Shown here in pieces: positions 8,830 to 17,095 of a DNA stretch of 64,000 bases. The position numbers and the translations under genes were made by a program. The stretch is from positions 496,001 through 560,000 of the forward strand of contig JAWKWX010000002.1 in NCBI GenBank assembly GCA_041397305.1. Reading direction: 5' to 3'. Position 1 is the stretch's first letter. Every line of letters begins with the position of its first letter. The notes under the pieces were generated by a model. That model saw only the letters and a list, made by a program, of their open reading frames with translations. It was not told the origin of the DNA and ran no database searches. Source of the stretch: TMP-24 sp041397305. GTDB taxonomy: Bacteria; Pseudomonadota; Alphaproteobacteria; Rhodobacterales; Rhodobacteraceae.

Positions 8830-10149
8830 ATGTCCCCCATGAAGCTCAGATATCTCATCCCCGCGCTCGCGCTCGCGGCGCCCGCCGTCGCACAAGAGAC
8901 CGCCGAGGTGGTTCCGATCATGGACAAGGGCGATGTGTCCTTCATGATGATCGCGACTGTCCTCGTGCTGTTCATGACGCTGCCGGGGCTTGCGCTCTTC
9001 TACGGCGGTCTCGTCCGGCAGAAGAACATGCTGTCGATCCTGATGCAGACGACAGTCGTCGCCTGCCTCGTCATGGTCCTGTGGGTGACCTACGGCTATT
9101 CCGTCACGTTCGGCGGCGGCACCAGCGCCTTCTGGGGCGGCACGGCGAAACTCTTCCTGCGCGGCGTGACGCCCGACAGCATGGCCGCGACCTTCAGCGC
9201 GGGCTATGTGATCCCCGAATATGTGTTCGTCGCCTTCCAGATGACCTTCGCCGCGATTACGCCCGCGCTGATCATCGGCGCCTTCGCCGAACGCGTGCGG
9301 TTCTCTGCCGTCCTTCTCTTCTCAGCGCTCTGGGTCACCTTCGTCTATTTCCCCATCGCCCACATGGTCTGGGACGCGAACGGACTTCTGTTCAAGATGG
9401 GCGCCATAGACTTCGCGGGTGGCACGGTGGTGCATATCAATGCGGGCGTTGCCGCGCTGGTCGGCTGCCTGGTGATCGGGCCGCGCATCGGCCTCGGCAA
9501 GGAAAATATGGCGCCCCATTCGATGGTGATGACGATGATCGGCGCCTCGATGCTCTGGGTCGGCTGGTTCGGTTTCAACGTGGGCTCGAACCTCGAAGCC
9601 AACGGCGGCGCATCGCTTGCCATGATCAACACTTTCGTCGCCACCGCCGCCGCGACGCTGGCCTGGTCGGTGATCGAGGCCGCGTCGCGCGGCAAGGCCT
9701 CGATGCTGGGCGCGGCGTCGGGCATGGTCGCGGGCCTTGTCGCCGTGACGCCCGCCTGCGGCACCATCGGCCCGATGGGCGCGATCCTGCTGGGCGCGCT
9801 TGCCGCCGCTGCCTGCTACTTCTTCGTCACCACGGTGAAGAACATGTTCCACTATGACGACAGTCTGGACGTCTTCGGCGTGCATGGCGTGGGCGGGATC
9901 GTCGGCGCGGTAATGACCGGGGTCTTTTCCTCGGCCACGCTCGGCGGCGTGAAGGGTGACGATTATTCCATCGCCGCGCAGGTCTGGATCCAGATCGAGG
10001 CGGTCGCGATCACCATCGCCTGGACCGGCATCGTTTCATTTGTGCTCTACAGGATCGTCGACAGGATGGTTGGCCTGCGCGTCGATCAGGACAGCGAACG
10101 CCAGGGGCTCGACCAGACGGCGCATGGCGAAAGCGCCTATCACGGCTGA
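8830..10149 (+). CDS. amtB: Ammonium transporter AmtB
   Basis: A 439-residue inner-membrane ammonium channel. It has a cleavable signal-like N terminus (LIPALALAAPAVA) and then eleven predicted helices. Family signatures include FYGGLVRQKNMLSIL near the N terminus, the twin pore histidines (in GGTVVHINAGVAAL and in DVFGVHGVGGIVGA), and a cytoplasmic C-terminal tail that contacts GlnK. ATG 8830 and ATG 8839 are both possible starts. It is co-transcribed with glnK and ends at a strong terminator, consistent with nitrogen-limitation control. Confidence 0.95.
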   Translation: MSPMKLRYLIPALALAAPAVAQETAEVVPIMDKGDVSFMMIATVLVLFMTLPGLALFYGGLVRQKNMLSILMQTTVVACLVMVLWVTYGYSVTFGGGTSAFWGGTAKLFLRGVTPDSMAATFSAGYVIPEYVFVAFQMTFAAITPALIIGAFAERVRFSAVLLFSALWVTFVYFPIAHMVWDANGLLFKMGAIDFAGGTVVHINAGVAALVGCLVIGPRIGLGKENMAPHSMVMTMIGASMLWVGWFGFNVGSNLEANGGASLAMINTFVATAAATLAWSVIEAASRGKASMLGAASGMVAGLVAVTPACGTIGPMGAILLGALAAAACYFFVTTVKNMFHYDDSLDVFGVHGVGGIVGAVMTGVFSSATLGGVKGDDYSIAAQVWIQIEAVAITIAWTGIVSFVLYRIVDRMVGLRVDQDSERQGLDQTAHGESAYHG

Positions 10150-10168
10150 TCGCAGATTCGAAAAGGCC

Positions 10169-10194
10169 AAAGGCGGGGCAAGCGCCCCGCCTTT
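10169..10194. terminator. Bidirectional terminator between amtB and the aminotransferase
   Basis: An 11-bp perfect stem, AAAGGCGGGGC/GCCCCGCCTTT (10169-10179 and 10184-10194), with a 4-base loop. There are A runs on one side and T runs on the other, so it can serve both convergent genes. It begins right at the end of the aminotransferase stop codon. Confidence 0.9.
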
Positions 10195-11376
10195 TCATAT
10201 TCCGACGGCGAGGATCGCACGCGCCAGAATCGGCACGGTGGTCCGGTTCAGGCCCGCGATGTTCAGGCGGCTGTCGCCCACCATATAGATCGCATGTTCG
10301 GCCTTCAGCCGCTCCACCTGCTCGGGCGTGGCGCCGAGGCGCGAGAACATGCCACGATGCTGGGCGATGAAGCCGAACCGGTCGGAGCCGGACAGCGTGC
10401 GCAGTTCCGCCGCCAGCTGCTCGCGCAGCGCCAGCATGGTCAGGCGCACTTCTTCCAGCTCTGCCATCCAGTCGGCGCGCAGCGCCTCGTCGGTCAGGAT
10501 GGTCGTCACCACCCGCGCGCCATGGTCGGGCGGGAAGGAATAGTTCTGGCGGTTGAGGAAATTGAGGTTCGCCTGGGTGACATCGCGGCCCCTCTCTTCG
10601 CCCAGCGCCATCAGCACACCCGTGCGTTCGCGGTAGATGCCGAAATTCTTCGAGCAGGAGGCGGCGATCAGCACTTCCGGCAGCCGTTCCGCGATCAGCC
10701 GCGTGCCCGCCGCATCCGCCTCCAGCCCGTCGCCGAAGCCCTGATAGGCGATGTCGATGAAGGGCATGGCGCCGGTCCGCTCCAGAAGCGCCGCGACCTC
10801 CGCCCATTCCGGCAGCGTCAGGTTCGCCCCGGTCGGGTTGTGGCAGCAGCCGTGCAAGAGGACCACATCGCCCGCTGCAACGCCCTGAAGGTCCGCCATC
10901 ATCCCCGCGAAATCGACCCCGCGCGTCTCGCCGTCGAAATAGCGGTAGGGCCGCCAGGTCATGCCAAGGTAATTCAGGATCGATGTGTGGTTCGGCCAGG
11001 TCGGGTCGGATACCCAGACCGTGGCACCTGGCGCCGCCATGCGGATCAGCTCGAATGCCTGACGGATCGCCCCCGTCCCGCCCGGCGTCCCGACGGATGC
11101 GGGACGGATGCGGGACGCAGGCGGGCCAAGAACCAGACGCGCCATCGCCTCGTTATAGGCGGGCTCCCCGGCAAGGCCGGTATAGGTCTTGGTGTCCTGC
11201 GTCTCCCACAGTCGGCGCTCGGCCGCCTTCACCGCGCGCATCACCGGGGTGAGGCCGGTCGGATCCTTGTAGACGCCGACACCGAGGTCGATCTTGCCCG
11301 GCCGCTCGTCTGCCTTGAACTGGCCGATCAGCTGCAGGATCTTGTCCGCAGCTTGCGGTTTCAGTGCGTTCAGCAT
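10195..11376 (-). CDS. Aromatic/aspartate aminotransferase (class I, PLP)
   Basis: A 393-residue PLP enzyme of the AspC/TyrB subgroup, which transfers amino groups from aspartate or aromatic amino acids to 2-oxoglutarate. It opens MLNALKPQAADKILQLIGQF and shows LGVGVYKD, the substrate-site region HGCCHNPTGANLT, and the PLP lysine K243 in SCSKNFGIYRERTG. The ATG at 11376 follows an AAAGGACG site and gives the standard length; an earlier in-frame start has no support. It lies 11 bases downstream of sseA in the same direction. Such enzymes can also transaminate cysteine to 3-mercaptopyruvate, the substrate of SseA, so the pairing may be functional (inference). Confidence 0.9.
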   Translation of the reverse strand: MLNALKPQAADKILQLIGQFKADERPGKIDLGVGVYKDPTGLTPVMRAVKAAERRLWETQDTKTYTGLAGEPAYNEAMARLVLGPPASRIRPASVGTPGGTGAIRQAFELIRMAAPGATVWVSDPTWPNHTSILNYLGMTWRPYRYFDGETRGVDFAGMMADLQGVAAGDVVLLHGCCHNPTGANLTLPEWAEVAALLERTGAMPFIDIAYQGFGDGLEADAAGTRLIAERLPEVLIAASCSKNFGIYRERTGVLMALGEERGRDVTQANLNFLNRQNYSFPPDHGARVVTTILTDEALRADWMAELEEVRLTMLALREQLAAELRTLSGSDRFGFIAQHRGMFSRLGATPEQVERLKAEHAIYMVGDSRLNIAGLNRTTVPILARAILAVGI

Positions 11377-11387
11377 GGCCCGTCCTT

Positions 11388-12236
11388 TCAGCCCTTCGCG
11401 ACCTTCAGATCGCCGTACATGCCCCATTCGGCCCAGGCGCCGTCATAGAGCGAGTGGTCGCGCTTGCCCATGCGTTCAAGCGCAAGGCTCAGGACCGCGG
11501 CGGTGACGCCCGATCCGCAGCTGGTGATCGCGGGTTTCTTCAGATCGACGCCCGCCGCCGTGAACACCTGCTCCAGCTCGGTCGGCGATTTCATCGTGCC
11601 ATCGGCATTCAGGACCGTGCGATAGGGCACGTTCACCGATCCCGGGATATGTCCTGACCTGAGGCCCGGGCGCGGTTCCGGCTCGTCGCCCGAAAAGCGC
11701 CCCGGCGAGCGCGCGTCAATGATCGCGTGGTCGCCCAGCTTCGCCGCCGCCGCGACCTGGGTCACGTCGCGCACCAGATGGGCCTGGCGCTGCACGGTGA
11801 TATGACGGTCGCGCACAATGGGCGGCATGTCCTCGACCGGGCGGCCCTCGGCCTTCCATTTCGGAAAGCCGCCGTCCAGCACGGCAACATCGGCCTTGCC
11901 CATCAGCCGGAAGGTCCACCAGACCCGCGCGGCGGAAAAAAGACCCGCACCGTCATAGACCACCACCTGATGACCGTCGCCCACGCCCATCGCCCGCATC
12001 CGGCTGATGAACATCTCCGGCGGCGGCGCCATGTGCGGCAGGCCGGAGCGCTGGTCCGCAATCGCATCGATATCGAAGAAGCGCGCGCCGGGTATATGCG
12101 CTTCGGCATATTCCGCCTTCGGATCGCGCCCGGCATCGGGCAGATACCAGCTGGCGTCGAGGATCCGCAGATCGGGGTCCTTGAGATGCGCATCCAGCCA
12201 GTCGGTCGAAACCAGGGTCCGCGGATCGTCGGTCAT
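11388..12236 (-). CDS. sseA: 3-mercaptopyruvate sulfurtransferase
   Basis: A 282-residue protein with two rhodanese domains. The N-terminal domain is inactive-type and the C-terminal domain carries catalytic Cys240 in CGSGVTA. That loop is the mercaptopyruvate sulfurtransferase form rather than the CRKGVTA of thiosulfate sulfurtransferases. It transfers sulfur from 3-mercaptopyruvate to thiols or cyanide in the cytoplasm. A GGAGAAAT-type ribosome site precedes the ATG. It is the first gene of a likely two-gene operon with the aminotransferase. Confidence 0.92.
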   Translation of the reverse strand: MTDDPRTLVSTDWLDAHLKDPDLRILDASWYLPDAGRDPKAEYAEAHIPGARFFDIDAIADQRSGLPHMAPPPEMFISRMRAMGVGDGHQVVVYDGAGLFSAARVWWTFRLMGKADVAVLDGGFPKWKAEGRPVEDMPPIVRDRHITVQRQAHLVRDVTQVAAAAKLGDHAIIDARSPGRFSGDEPEPRPGLRSGHIPGSVNVPYRTVLNADGTMKSPTELEQVFTAAGVDLKKPAITSCGSGVTAAVLSLALERMGKRDHSLYDGAWAEWGMYGDLKVAKG

Positions 12237-12357
12237 GGTATTTCTCCTGCAACGGTTTCAGGGAATAGCCGCGGGAGGTCGGATGACGCAAGCGGGAGTT
12301 TCGCGGCAGGACTGCAGGATAGGGCAGCGCCATGCCCCACCCTGCATCCGATGCCTG

Positions 12358-12639
12358 TCAGGAGTTCTTTGCCATCATGCTCTTGAGAATGCCGACGATC
12401 GCCATCAGCACACCACCACCGACACCGCCCGATGCGACCGAAGAGATGATCGATCCGATGTCCATCCCGGCTGCGGCATCAGCGCCGCCGAGCGAGCCGA
12501 GGATCTGCTGGCCGAGCCCGCCGCCGATGATCCCGGCAATCGAGTTTCCGATGGGCCCAAGATCGAGGTTCTTGAGGATCCGGCCCACGATATTGCCGCC
12601 GGCCGCCCCCGATAGGAGGCTGATGATAAGTTGTTCCAT
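12358..12639 (-). CDS. Small glycine-rich hypothetical protein
   Basis: A 93-residue protein that opens MEQLIISLLSGAAGGNIVGR and then has alternating Gly-rich and hydrophobic stretches (SIAGIIGGGLGQQILGSLGG and ASGGVGGGVLMAIVGILKSM), ending MAKNS. The start is set by an excellent AGGAAGGA site. The Gly-zipper-like pattern suggests membrane association or self-assembly, but there is no recognisable domain. It sits alone between sseA and smpB, both on the same strand. Function unknown. Confidence 0.7.
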   Translation of the reverse strand: MEQLIISLLSGAAGGNIVGRILKNLDLGPIGNSIAGIIGGGLGQQILGSLGGADAAAGMDIGSIISSVASGGVGGGVLMAIVGILKSMMAKNS

Positions 12640-12757
12640 GTTTACTCGTTCCTTCCTGTCGGGCCGATGTTCACGTCCGGCGGTCCGGCCCTTACACGCC
12701 AGACAGGCGAACCCTGCCACGGGTTCGCACATCTGACAATCTTTACTCTGGGGAAGA

Positions 12758-13228
12758 TCAGTTCTGCTTCAAAAGCCGCTGTTTCTGGCGGTTCCAATCG
12801 CGCTTGGCCTCGGTTTCGCGCTTGTCGGCGACCTTCTTGCCCTTGGCCACACCGATCTTCAGCTTCACCCGGCCCTTGTGGTTGAAATACATGACAAGCG
12901 GTACGAGCGTCATGCCCTCGCGACCGATCGCCTGCCAGAGGCGCGACAGTTCCTTCTTCGAGACGAGAAGCTTGCGCTTGCGCCGCTCCTCATGGCCGAA
13001 CACCCCCGCCTGTTTGTAGGCGGCGATATAGCCGTTGATGAGCCACAGTTCGCCCCCCTCGACCGAGGCATAGCTTTCGGCGATGTTCGACTGTCCCGTC
13101 CTCAGCGACTTGACCTCGGACCCGGTCAGCATGATGCCGACCTCGAGATCGCTCTCGATGAAGTAATCGAACCGCGCGCGGCGGTTTTCGGCGATCACCT
13201 TGTAATTGGGGTCGTGCTTTTCGGCCAT
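12758..13228 (-). CDS. smpB: SsrA-binding protein SmpB
   Basis: A 156-residue RNA-binding partner of tmRNA in trans-translation, which rescues stalled ribosomes and tags nascent peptides. It starts MAEKHDPNYKVIAENRRARF, the normal SmpB start. The conserved OB-fold segments are present (GIMLTGSEVKSLRTGQSNI, LINGYIAAYKQAG) and it ends with the basic tail KRDWNRQKQRLLKQN that inserts into the decoding centre. No tmRNA gene was recognised in the window. It is divergent from the small K+ channel gene with a 60-bp gap. Confidence 0.96.
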   Translation of the reverse strand: MAEKHDPNYKVIAENRRARFDYFIESDLEVGIMLTGSEVKSLRTGQSNIAESYASVEGGELWLINGYIAAYKQAGVFGHEERRKRKLLVSKKELSRLWQAIGREGMTLVPLVMYFNHKGRVKLKIGVAKGKKVADKRETEAKRDWNRQKQRLLKQN

Positions 13229-13288
13229 GATTGGGCTGAGATAGGCGAGCGCCGCGCCCGAGTCCAGCGGCGCCGGGGAGGAAGTGAG

Positions 13289-13732
13289 ATGGTGCTGCAA
13301 ATCTTGATCGGCGCAAGTTTGATGCTGACCACCATTGCTGTTGCAGGGGCTTCGCTCTGGCGCGTTGAACTTTGGCTGCGGCAGCGCCACAACTGGCTGG
13401 TTGAGGCGCCGCATGGCCCGAAGCTCCTGATCCTGCTGTGCGCAGGGGCGATTTGGGTGATGGGTCTCTTGACGATCTGGGTCTGGCTCTGGGCGCTGAC
13501 TTTCTATGCGCTCGAACTCTTTCCCGGGCTTGAACCTTGCGTCTATTTCGCGCTCGTCTCCTTCACCACGCTTGGCTACGGCGATGTGCTCCTGCCGCAT
13601 GAATGGCGGCTACTGGGCGGCATGACCGCCGCGAACGGATTCCTGAATTTCGGCATTCTGGTTGCAAGCCTTACCGAAGCCTTGCGCAATGTCCGCCTTG
13701 CCCAGATCGCGCGCGGTGGGGCTCAGAAATAA
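13289..13732 (+). CDS. Two-TM potassium channel family protein (Ion_trans_2)
   Basis: A 147-residue membrane protein. It has an N-terminal helix, a second hydrophobic segment near residues 45-70, and a pore loop with the K+ selectivity filter TTLGYGD followed by the inner helix GGMTAANGFLNFGILVASLT. There is no attached RCK or ligand-binding domain, so it is a minimal tetrameric channel. The ATG at 13289 follows GGGGAGGAAG. Its 3' end overlaps the end of the convergent fliP by 10 bases. Confidence 0.8.
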   Translation: MVLQILIGASLMLTTIAVAGASLWRVELWLRQRHNWLVEAPHGPKLLILLCAGAIWVMGLLTIWVWLWALTFYALELFPGLEPCVYFALVSFTTLGYGDVLLPHEWRLLGGMTAANGFLNFGILVASLTEALRNVRLAQIARGGAQK

Positions 13733-14508
13733 CTTCGAACAAGGGCGCCGGAGACAAGGCTCCAGCCGTCGGCGACAACGAAGAAGGCAAGCTTGAACGG
13801 CAGCGAGACGATGGCGGGCGGCACCATCATCATGCCCATCGACATCAGGATGGCGGAGACCACGAGGTCGATGATCAGGAACGGCAGGTAGAGAAGGAAG
13901 CCGATCTCGAAGGCGCGCGCCAGTTCCGACAGCATGAACGAGGGGACAAGCAGCGACAGGGGCGCGGTGGCCGGATCGGTCAGGCCCGCGGTCTCGGGGC
14001 GGAGCCCCGCGAGCGACGCGAGCGTGTCGGGATCGAGCCGCGCCGCCATGAAGGCGCGGAAAGGCCTGATCCCCGCCTCGAAAGCGGCGGCGATGTCCAT
14101 CTGTCCTTCCGACAGCGGCTTGCCGGCCTGAAGCCAGGCCTCGGTAAAGACCGGCTCCATGATGAACCAGGTGAGGAAGAGCGCCAGCGACACGATCAGC
14201 ATGTTCGGTGGCGATTGCTGCAGCCCGATCGCCTGCCTCAGGATCGCCAGAACCGTCACGATGAAGGGAAAGCAGGTGACCATTACCGCGATCCCCGGCG
14301 CGAGGCTGAGGACGGTGACAAGCGCGATCAGCGTCATCGACTGACCGGAAAGCGTCGGCGCCTCGCCCGCGGCCTGAAGGCCGCGGCCCGCGAGATCGAG
14401 CAGATCGCCCGCCCCCGGCTGGTCCTGCGCAAGCGCCGGAAGCGTCGCGGCGGTCAGCGCCAGCAGGGCCAGCGGCAGAAGATGCCTGACTGCCGTCACT
14501 TTCACCAT
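13723..14508 (-). CDS. fliP: Flagellar type III export protein FliP
   Basis: A 261-residue core subunit of the flagellar export gate (the FliP5FliQ4FliR1 assembly). It has a cleavable signal sequence (LALLALTAATLPALA) and then four hydrophobic helices. Conserved blocks include SLAPGIAVMVTCFPFIVTVL near the N terminus, IGFLLYLPFLIIDLVVS and the C-terminal SMGMMMVPPAIVSLPFKL. The ATG directly abuts the fliN stop codon (TGAATG), so translation is coupled. It is the last gene of the fliF-fliH-fliN-fliP operon. fliQ is not in the window. Confidence 0.95.
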   Translation of the reverse strand: MVKVTAVRHLLPLALLALTAATLPALAQDQPGAGDLLDLAGRGLQAAGEAPTLSGQSMTLIALVTVLSLAPGIAVMVTCFPFIVTVLAILRQAIGLQQSPPNMLIVSLALFLTWFIMEPVFTEAWLQAGKPLSEGQMDIAAAFEAGIRPFRAFMAARLDPDTLASLAGLRPETAGLTDPATAPLSLLVPSFMLSELARAFEIGFLLYLPFLIIDLVVSAILMSMGMMMVPPAIVSLPFKLAFFVVADGWSLVSGALVRSYF

Positions 14509-14784
14509 TCAGAGGCCGTCCTTCATATCGGCCACCTCGGTCAGGCGCACCGCCAGCTGGCCCGCGCGGTCGCCGTCCAGTTCGGTCAGCATGCCCCGCC
14601 CGATCAGCTTGTCGCCGACATAGAGATCGACCGGGTCCTCGACCCGCCGGTCGAGCGGCAGGACCGAATCGCGCGTCAGGCGCAGAAGGTCGCGCACCAC
14701 CGGACGGGCGCGGCCGACCGAGATGGTGATGGTGATCGGAACCTGGGTGAAGGGGTTGCCCGCATCCGCGGCTGTTTCGCTCAT
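14509..14784 (-). CDS. fliN: Flagellar motor switch protein FliN
   Basis: A 91-residue C-ring protein. Almost the whole chain is the SpoA/FliN domain: the start of the fold at VPITITISVGRARPVVRDLL, then LDRRVEDPVDLYVGDKLIGRG and LAVRLTEV. It forms the lower C-ring with FliM and binds FliH during export. Its start overlaps the fliH stop (ATGA). It is short but normal for alphaproteobacterial FliN. fliM and fliG are not nearby. Confidence 0.92.
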   Translation of the reverse strand: MSETAADAGNPFTQVPITITISVGRARPVVRDLLRLTRDSVLPLDRRVEDPVDLYVGDKLIGRGMLTELDGDRAGQLAVRLTEVADMKDGL

Positions 14785-15377
14785 GGCTGAACCTCGTCAT
14801 GTTCGGTCTGGAAATAGGCTTTCACCGCAGCGCCGATCGCCTCGACCACGCCGTCGAGGTCGATCTGTACCTCGCCCGCCCCGGTCTTCAGGAAGGCCTG
14901 GCCCAGCCCCAGCGTCGGCTCCGCGACGACCTCGACCGGCAGCTCGGTCTTCTGGGCCAGAAGCGCCTCGACCATGCCGACGTTGGCGGGCGCGGTGCGG
15001 ATGGTGACGGGCGTCGCCGCCAGCCGTTCGATCGCGGGCCGGAGTTCTTCAAGGATCATCGGGCCAATCGCCTGGTGGGCGATCGCAGGCAGGACCTTCG
15101 CCACCATCTCGTCCAGAAGCGGTTCGAGCGCGGCAAGGATATGGCGCCGCGCATCGCGGTAGCTCAGCGCCATTTCCGCAAGATTGCGGCCAAGCTCGGT
15201 CCTGAGCCGCGTGATATCGTCGTTCTGGGCGCCGAGCGCATCGTCCCATCCGGCCTGATAGCCCTGTTCATAGGAATGAAGCTTCATCTCGGCGACCTGC
15301 GCATCGCCCATGAGCGTCGCCTGCAACGGGTCATCGGGCAGGTCGAACGTTTCCAGTTCCAGAAGCCGCGCCATCAC
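14781..15377 (-). CDS. fliH: FliH-like flagellar export ATPase regulator
   Basis: A 198-residue protein. The charged, helical N-terminal half (SYEQGYQAGWDDAL, a FliH-like Gln/Gly/Ala pattern) precedes a C-terminal domain with VTIRTAPANVG and VEVVAEPTLGLGQAFLKTG, as in FliH/HrpE stators. It should hold the export ATPase FliI in a heterotrimer and link it to the C-ring through FliN, whose gene is immediately downstream. GTG 15377 overlaps the fliF stop, and the adjacent ATG at 15374 is equally possible. Divergence from enteric FliH is typical of this order. Confidence 0.8.
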   Translation of the reverse strand: MMARLLELETFDLPDDPLQATLMGDAQVAEMKLHSYEQGYQAGWDDALGAQNDDITRLRTELGRNLAEMALSYRDARRHILAALEPLLDEMVAKVLPAIAHQAIGPMILEELRPAIERLAATPVTIRTAPANVGMVEALLAQKTELPVEVVAEPTLGLGQAFLKTGAGEVQIDLDGVVEAIGAAVKAYFQTEHDEVQP

Positions 15378-16969
15378 GCTTTCTCCGCCTGCGGGTCATC
15401 CATCCAGCTCTTGAGGATCTCGACCGATTCTTCCTGCCGTTCGGAAATCAGCCGTCTGAGGCGCGCCACCGGATCGTCGATCTCGGGGGGGCCCGCCTCC
15501 CCCGCCGCGCCCCGGCGTGCGCCGCGCGCGAGTGTGGGCCGTTCAGGAAAGGCGCCGTCATCCTCGATCACACCCGTCAGGACCGGTCCGGCAGCGGGCT
15601 GGGGCGCGGGCAGCGAAGCGGTGACCGGCGTGGCGCGCGAGGTCAGGACCGGCCGGACCACGAAAAGACCAAGAACCAGCGCCACGAGGGCGAGCACCGC
15701 AAGCTGGACGAGCGTCATCACATCGATCGCGAAGGTGGCGAAGCCGCCGCCAGAGGCCTCGCTTCCCGCCGCCGAGGCCGGCTCGAAGGCAAGCGACCTG
15801 ATGGTGATCACATCGCCCCGCGCCTCGTCAAAGCCCACTGCCGCCGCGACCAGATCCTTCAATGCCGCCAGTTCGTCGTCCGGCCGCGGAGCGGCCAGGG
15901 TTGTGCCGTCGGCCGCCGTCTGCGTCACCCCGTCGACCAGCACCGCCACCGTGATGCGCCGGATCGCGCCGGGGTTCTTCACCAGTTCGCGCTTGGTCTC
16001 GCTCACCTCGTAATTCACCCGCTCGCGCGTCGAGGAATCGTTCGACTGAGAGCTTTTGCCGCCGCCCGCCGCCGCGCCGGTGGGCAGGTTCGAGGCGACG
16101 CTGACCGACGGGTCGCCCTGGTTCTGCGCGCTCGAGCTTTTCTCCTCGTTCTCAGAGGAAATCGCCACGCGCCCCTGCGGGTCGATCTTGCGCTCCGAAA
16201 TCGCCTCGCTTTCGGTCACCGTCTCGACCGCGACCACGACCACCGCCTTGCCATAACCCACCCGCGCCTCCAGAAGCCGGGTGACATTTTCCCTCAGCGC
16301 CGCCGCCCGGTCGGATCCCGCCTTCGCGCCGGTATCGTCATCGGCGAGGATCAGGTTGCCATCACCATCGATCACCGCGACATCCTCGGGCTTCATCCCC
16401 GCGACTGCGGCCGAGACCAGGAATTTCAGCGCCCGCGCGTGATCGGGCGACAGGGCGCCATCGCGCGTCACCACCGCGACCGATGCCTTGGGCGATCCGG
16501 TCTGGCGAAAGCCCTGCGGTTCCGTGTTGGAAATATGGACGCGGACCGAGCGCATGTTGGGCATGGCGGCGATGGTGCGGGCCAGTTCGCCCTCCTTCGC
16601 CCGCCAATAGGCGGCGTCGAACATCTGCGAGGTCGTACCGAAGCCCGACAACCCATCCAGCAGCTCATAGCCGCTGCCCGAGTTTTGCGGCAGGCCCTGG
16701 GCGGCTAGTTCCATCCGGAGCTCGTCGCGCCTTGTGGAATCGACATAGATCGCCTGGCCGCGCACCTCGTAGGTGACGCCGCGCTGGTCGAGTGCCGCCA
16801 GGACCTCGCCCGACCTTGATCCTTCGATCCCGGCATAGAGAAGCGCAAGCGAGGGGCGCGTCGCGACCGCGGTCAGCGCATAGACGGCCGCGAACATCGC
16901 AAGCGTCGCGAGAAGGACGATGATGCGCTTCCTTGGATCGAGCGCCTGCCAGACGGACATCACTTGCAC
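15374..16969 (-). CDS. fliF: Flagellar MS-ring protein FliF
   Basis: A 531-residue inner-membrane ring subunit. TM1 lies at about residues 16-36 (IIVLLATLAMFAAVYALTAV). The periplasmic YscJ/FliF ring-building domains follow (LLYAGIEGSRSGEVLAALDQ, ARTIAAMPNMRSVRVHI), then a long disordered loop and TM2 near residue 420 (VQLAVLALVALVLGLFVV). The C-terminal tail (RLRRLISERQEESVEILKSW) is the FliG-binding motif. The GTG start at 16969 is supported by GGGAGG eight bases upstream; ATG 16960 is an alternative. It is first in the minus-strand operon, divergent from fliL across a CtrA-like box. Confidence 0.95.
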   Translation of the reverse strand: MQVMSVWQALDPRKRIIVLLATLAMFAAVYALTAVATRPSLALLYAGIEGSRSGEVLAALDQRGVTYEVRGQAIYVDSTRRDELRMELAAQGLPQNSGSGYELLDGLSGFGTTSQMFDAAYWRAKEGELARTIAAMPNMRSVRVHISNTEPQGFRQTGSPKASVAVVTRDGALSPDHARALKFLVSAAVAGMKPEDVAVIDGDGNLILADDDTGAKAGSDRAAALRENVTRLLEARVGYGKAVVVVAVETVTESEAISERKIDPQGRVAISSENEEKSSSAQNQGDPSVSVASNLPTGAAAGGGKSSQSNDSSTRERVNYEVSETKRELVKNPGAIRRITVAVLVDGVTQTAADGTTLAAPRPDDELAALKDLVAAAVGFDEARGDVITIRSLAFEPASAAGSEASGGGFATFAIDVMTLVQLAVLALVALVLGLFVVRPVLTSRATPVTASLPAPQPAAGPVLTGVIEDDGAFPERPTLARGARRGAAGEAGPPEIDDPVARLRRLISERQEESVEILKSWMDDPQAEKA

Positions 16970-17037
16970 GTTCGGTGCCTCCCTACCGGGCTTCTGCCCC
17001 GGGTCTTTGCCGGTAGGTCATGCTTCCCCGATTGCCC

Positions 17038-17052
17038 TTAAGAATCGGTTAG
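17038..17052. promoter_or_regulatory. CtrA-like box between fliF and fliL
   Basis: TTAA-GAATCGG-TTAG matches the alphaproteobacterial CtrA recognition pattern TTAA-N7-TTAA at seven of eight fixed positions. It lies 69 bp from the fliF start and 44 bp from the fliL start in the 126-bp divergent gap. CtrA is known to drive flagellar genes in Rhodobacterales and Caulobacter, so one site could serve both operons. Assignment is by motif only. Confidence 0.6.
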
Positions 17053-17095
17053 TCGCATTCGGCCTATACCGGGGCAGACCGGAAGGAAGGAACCG

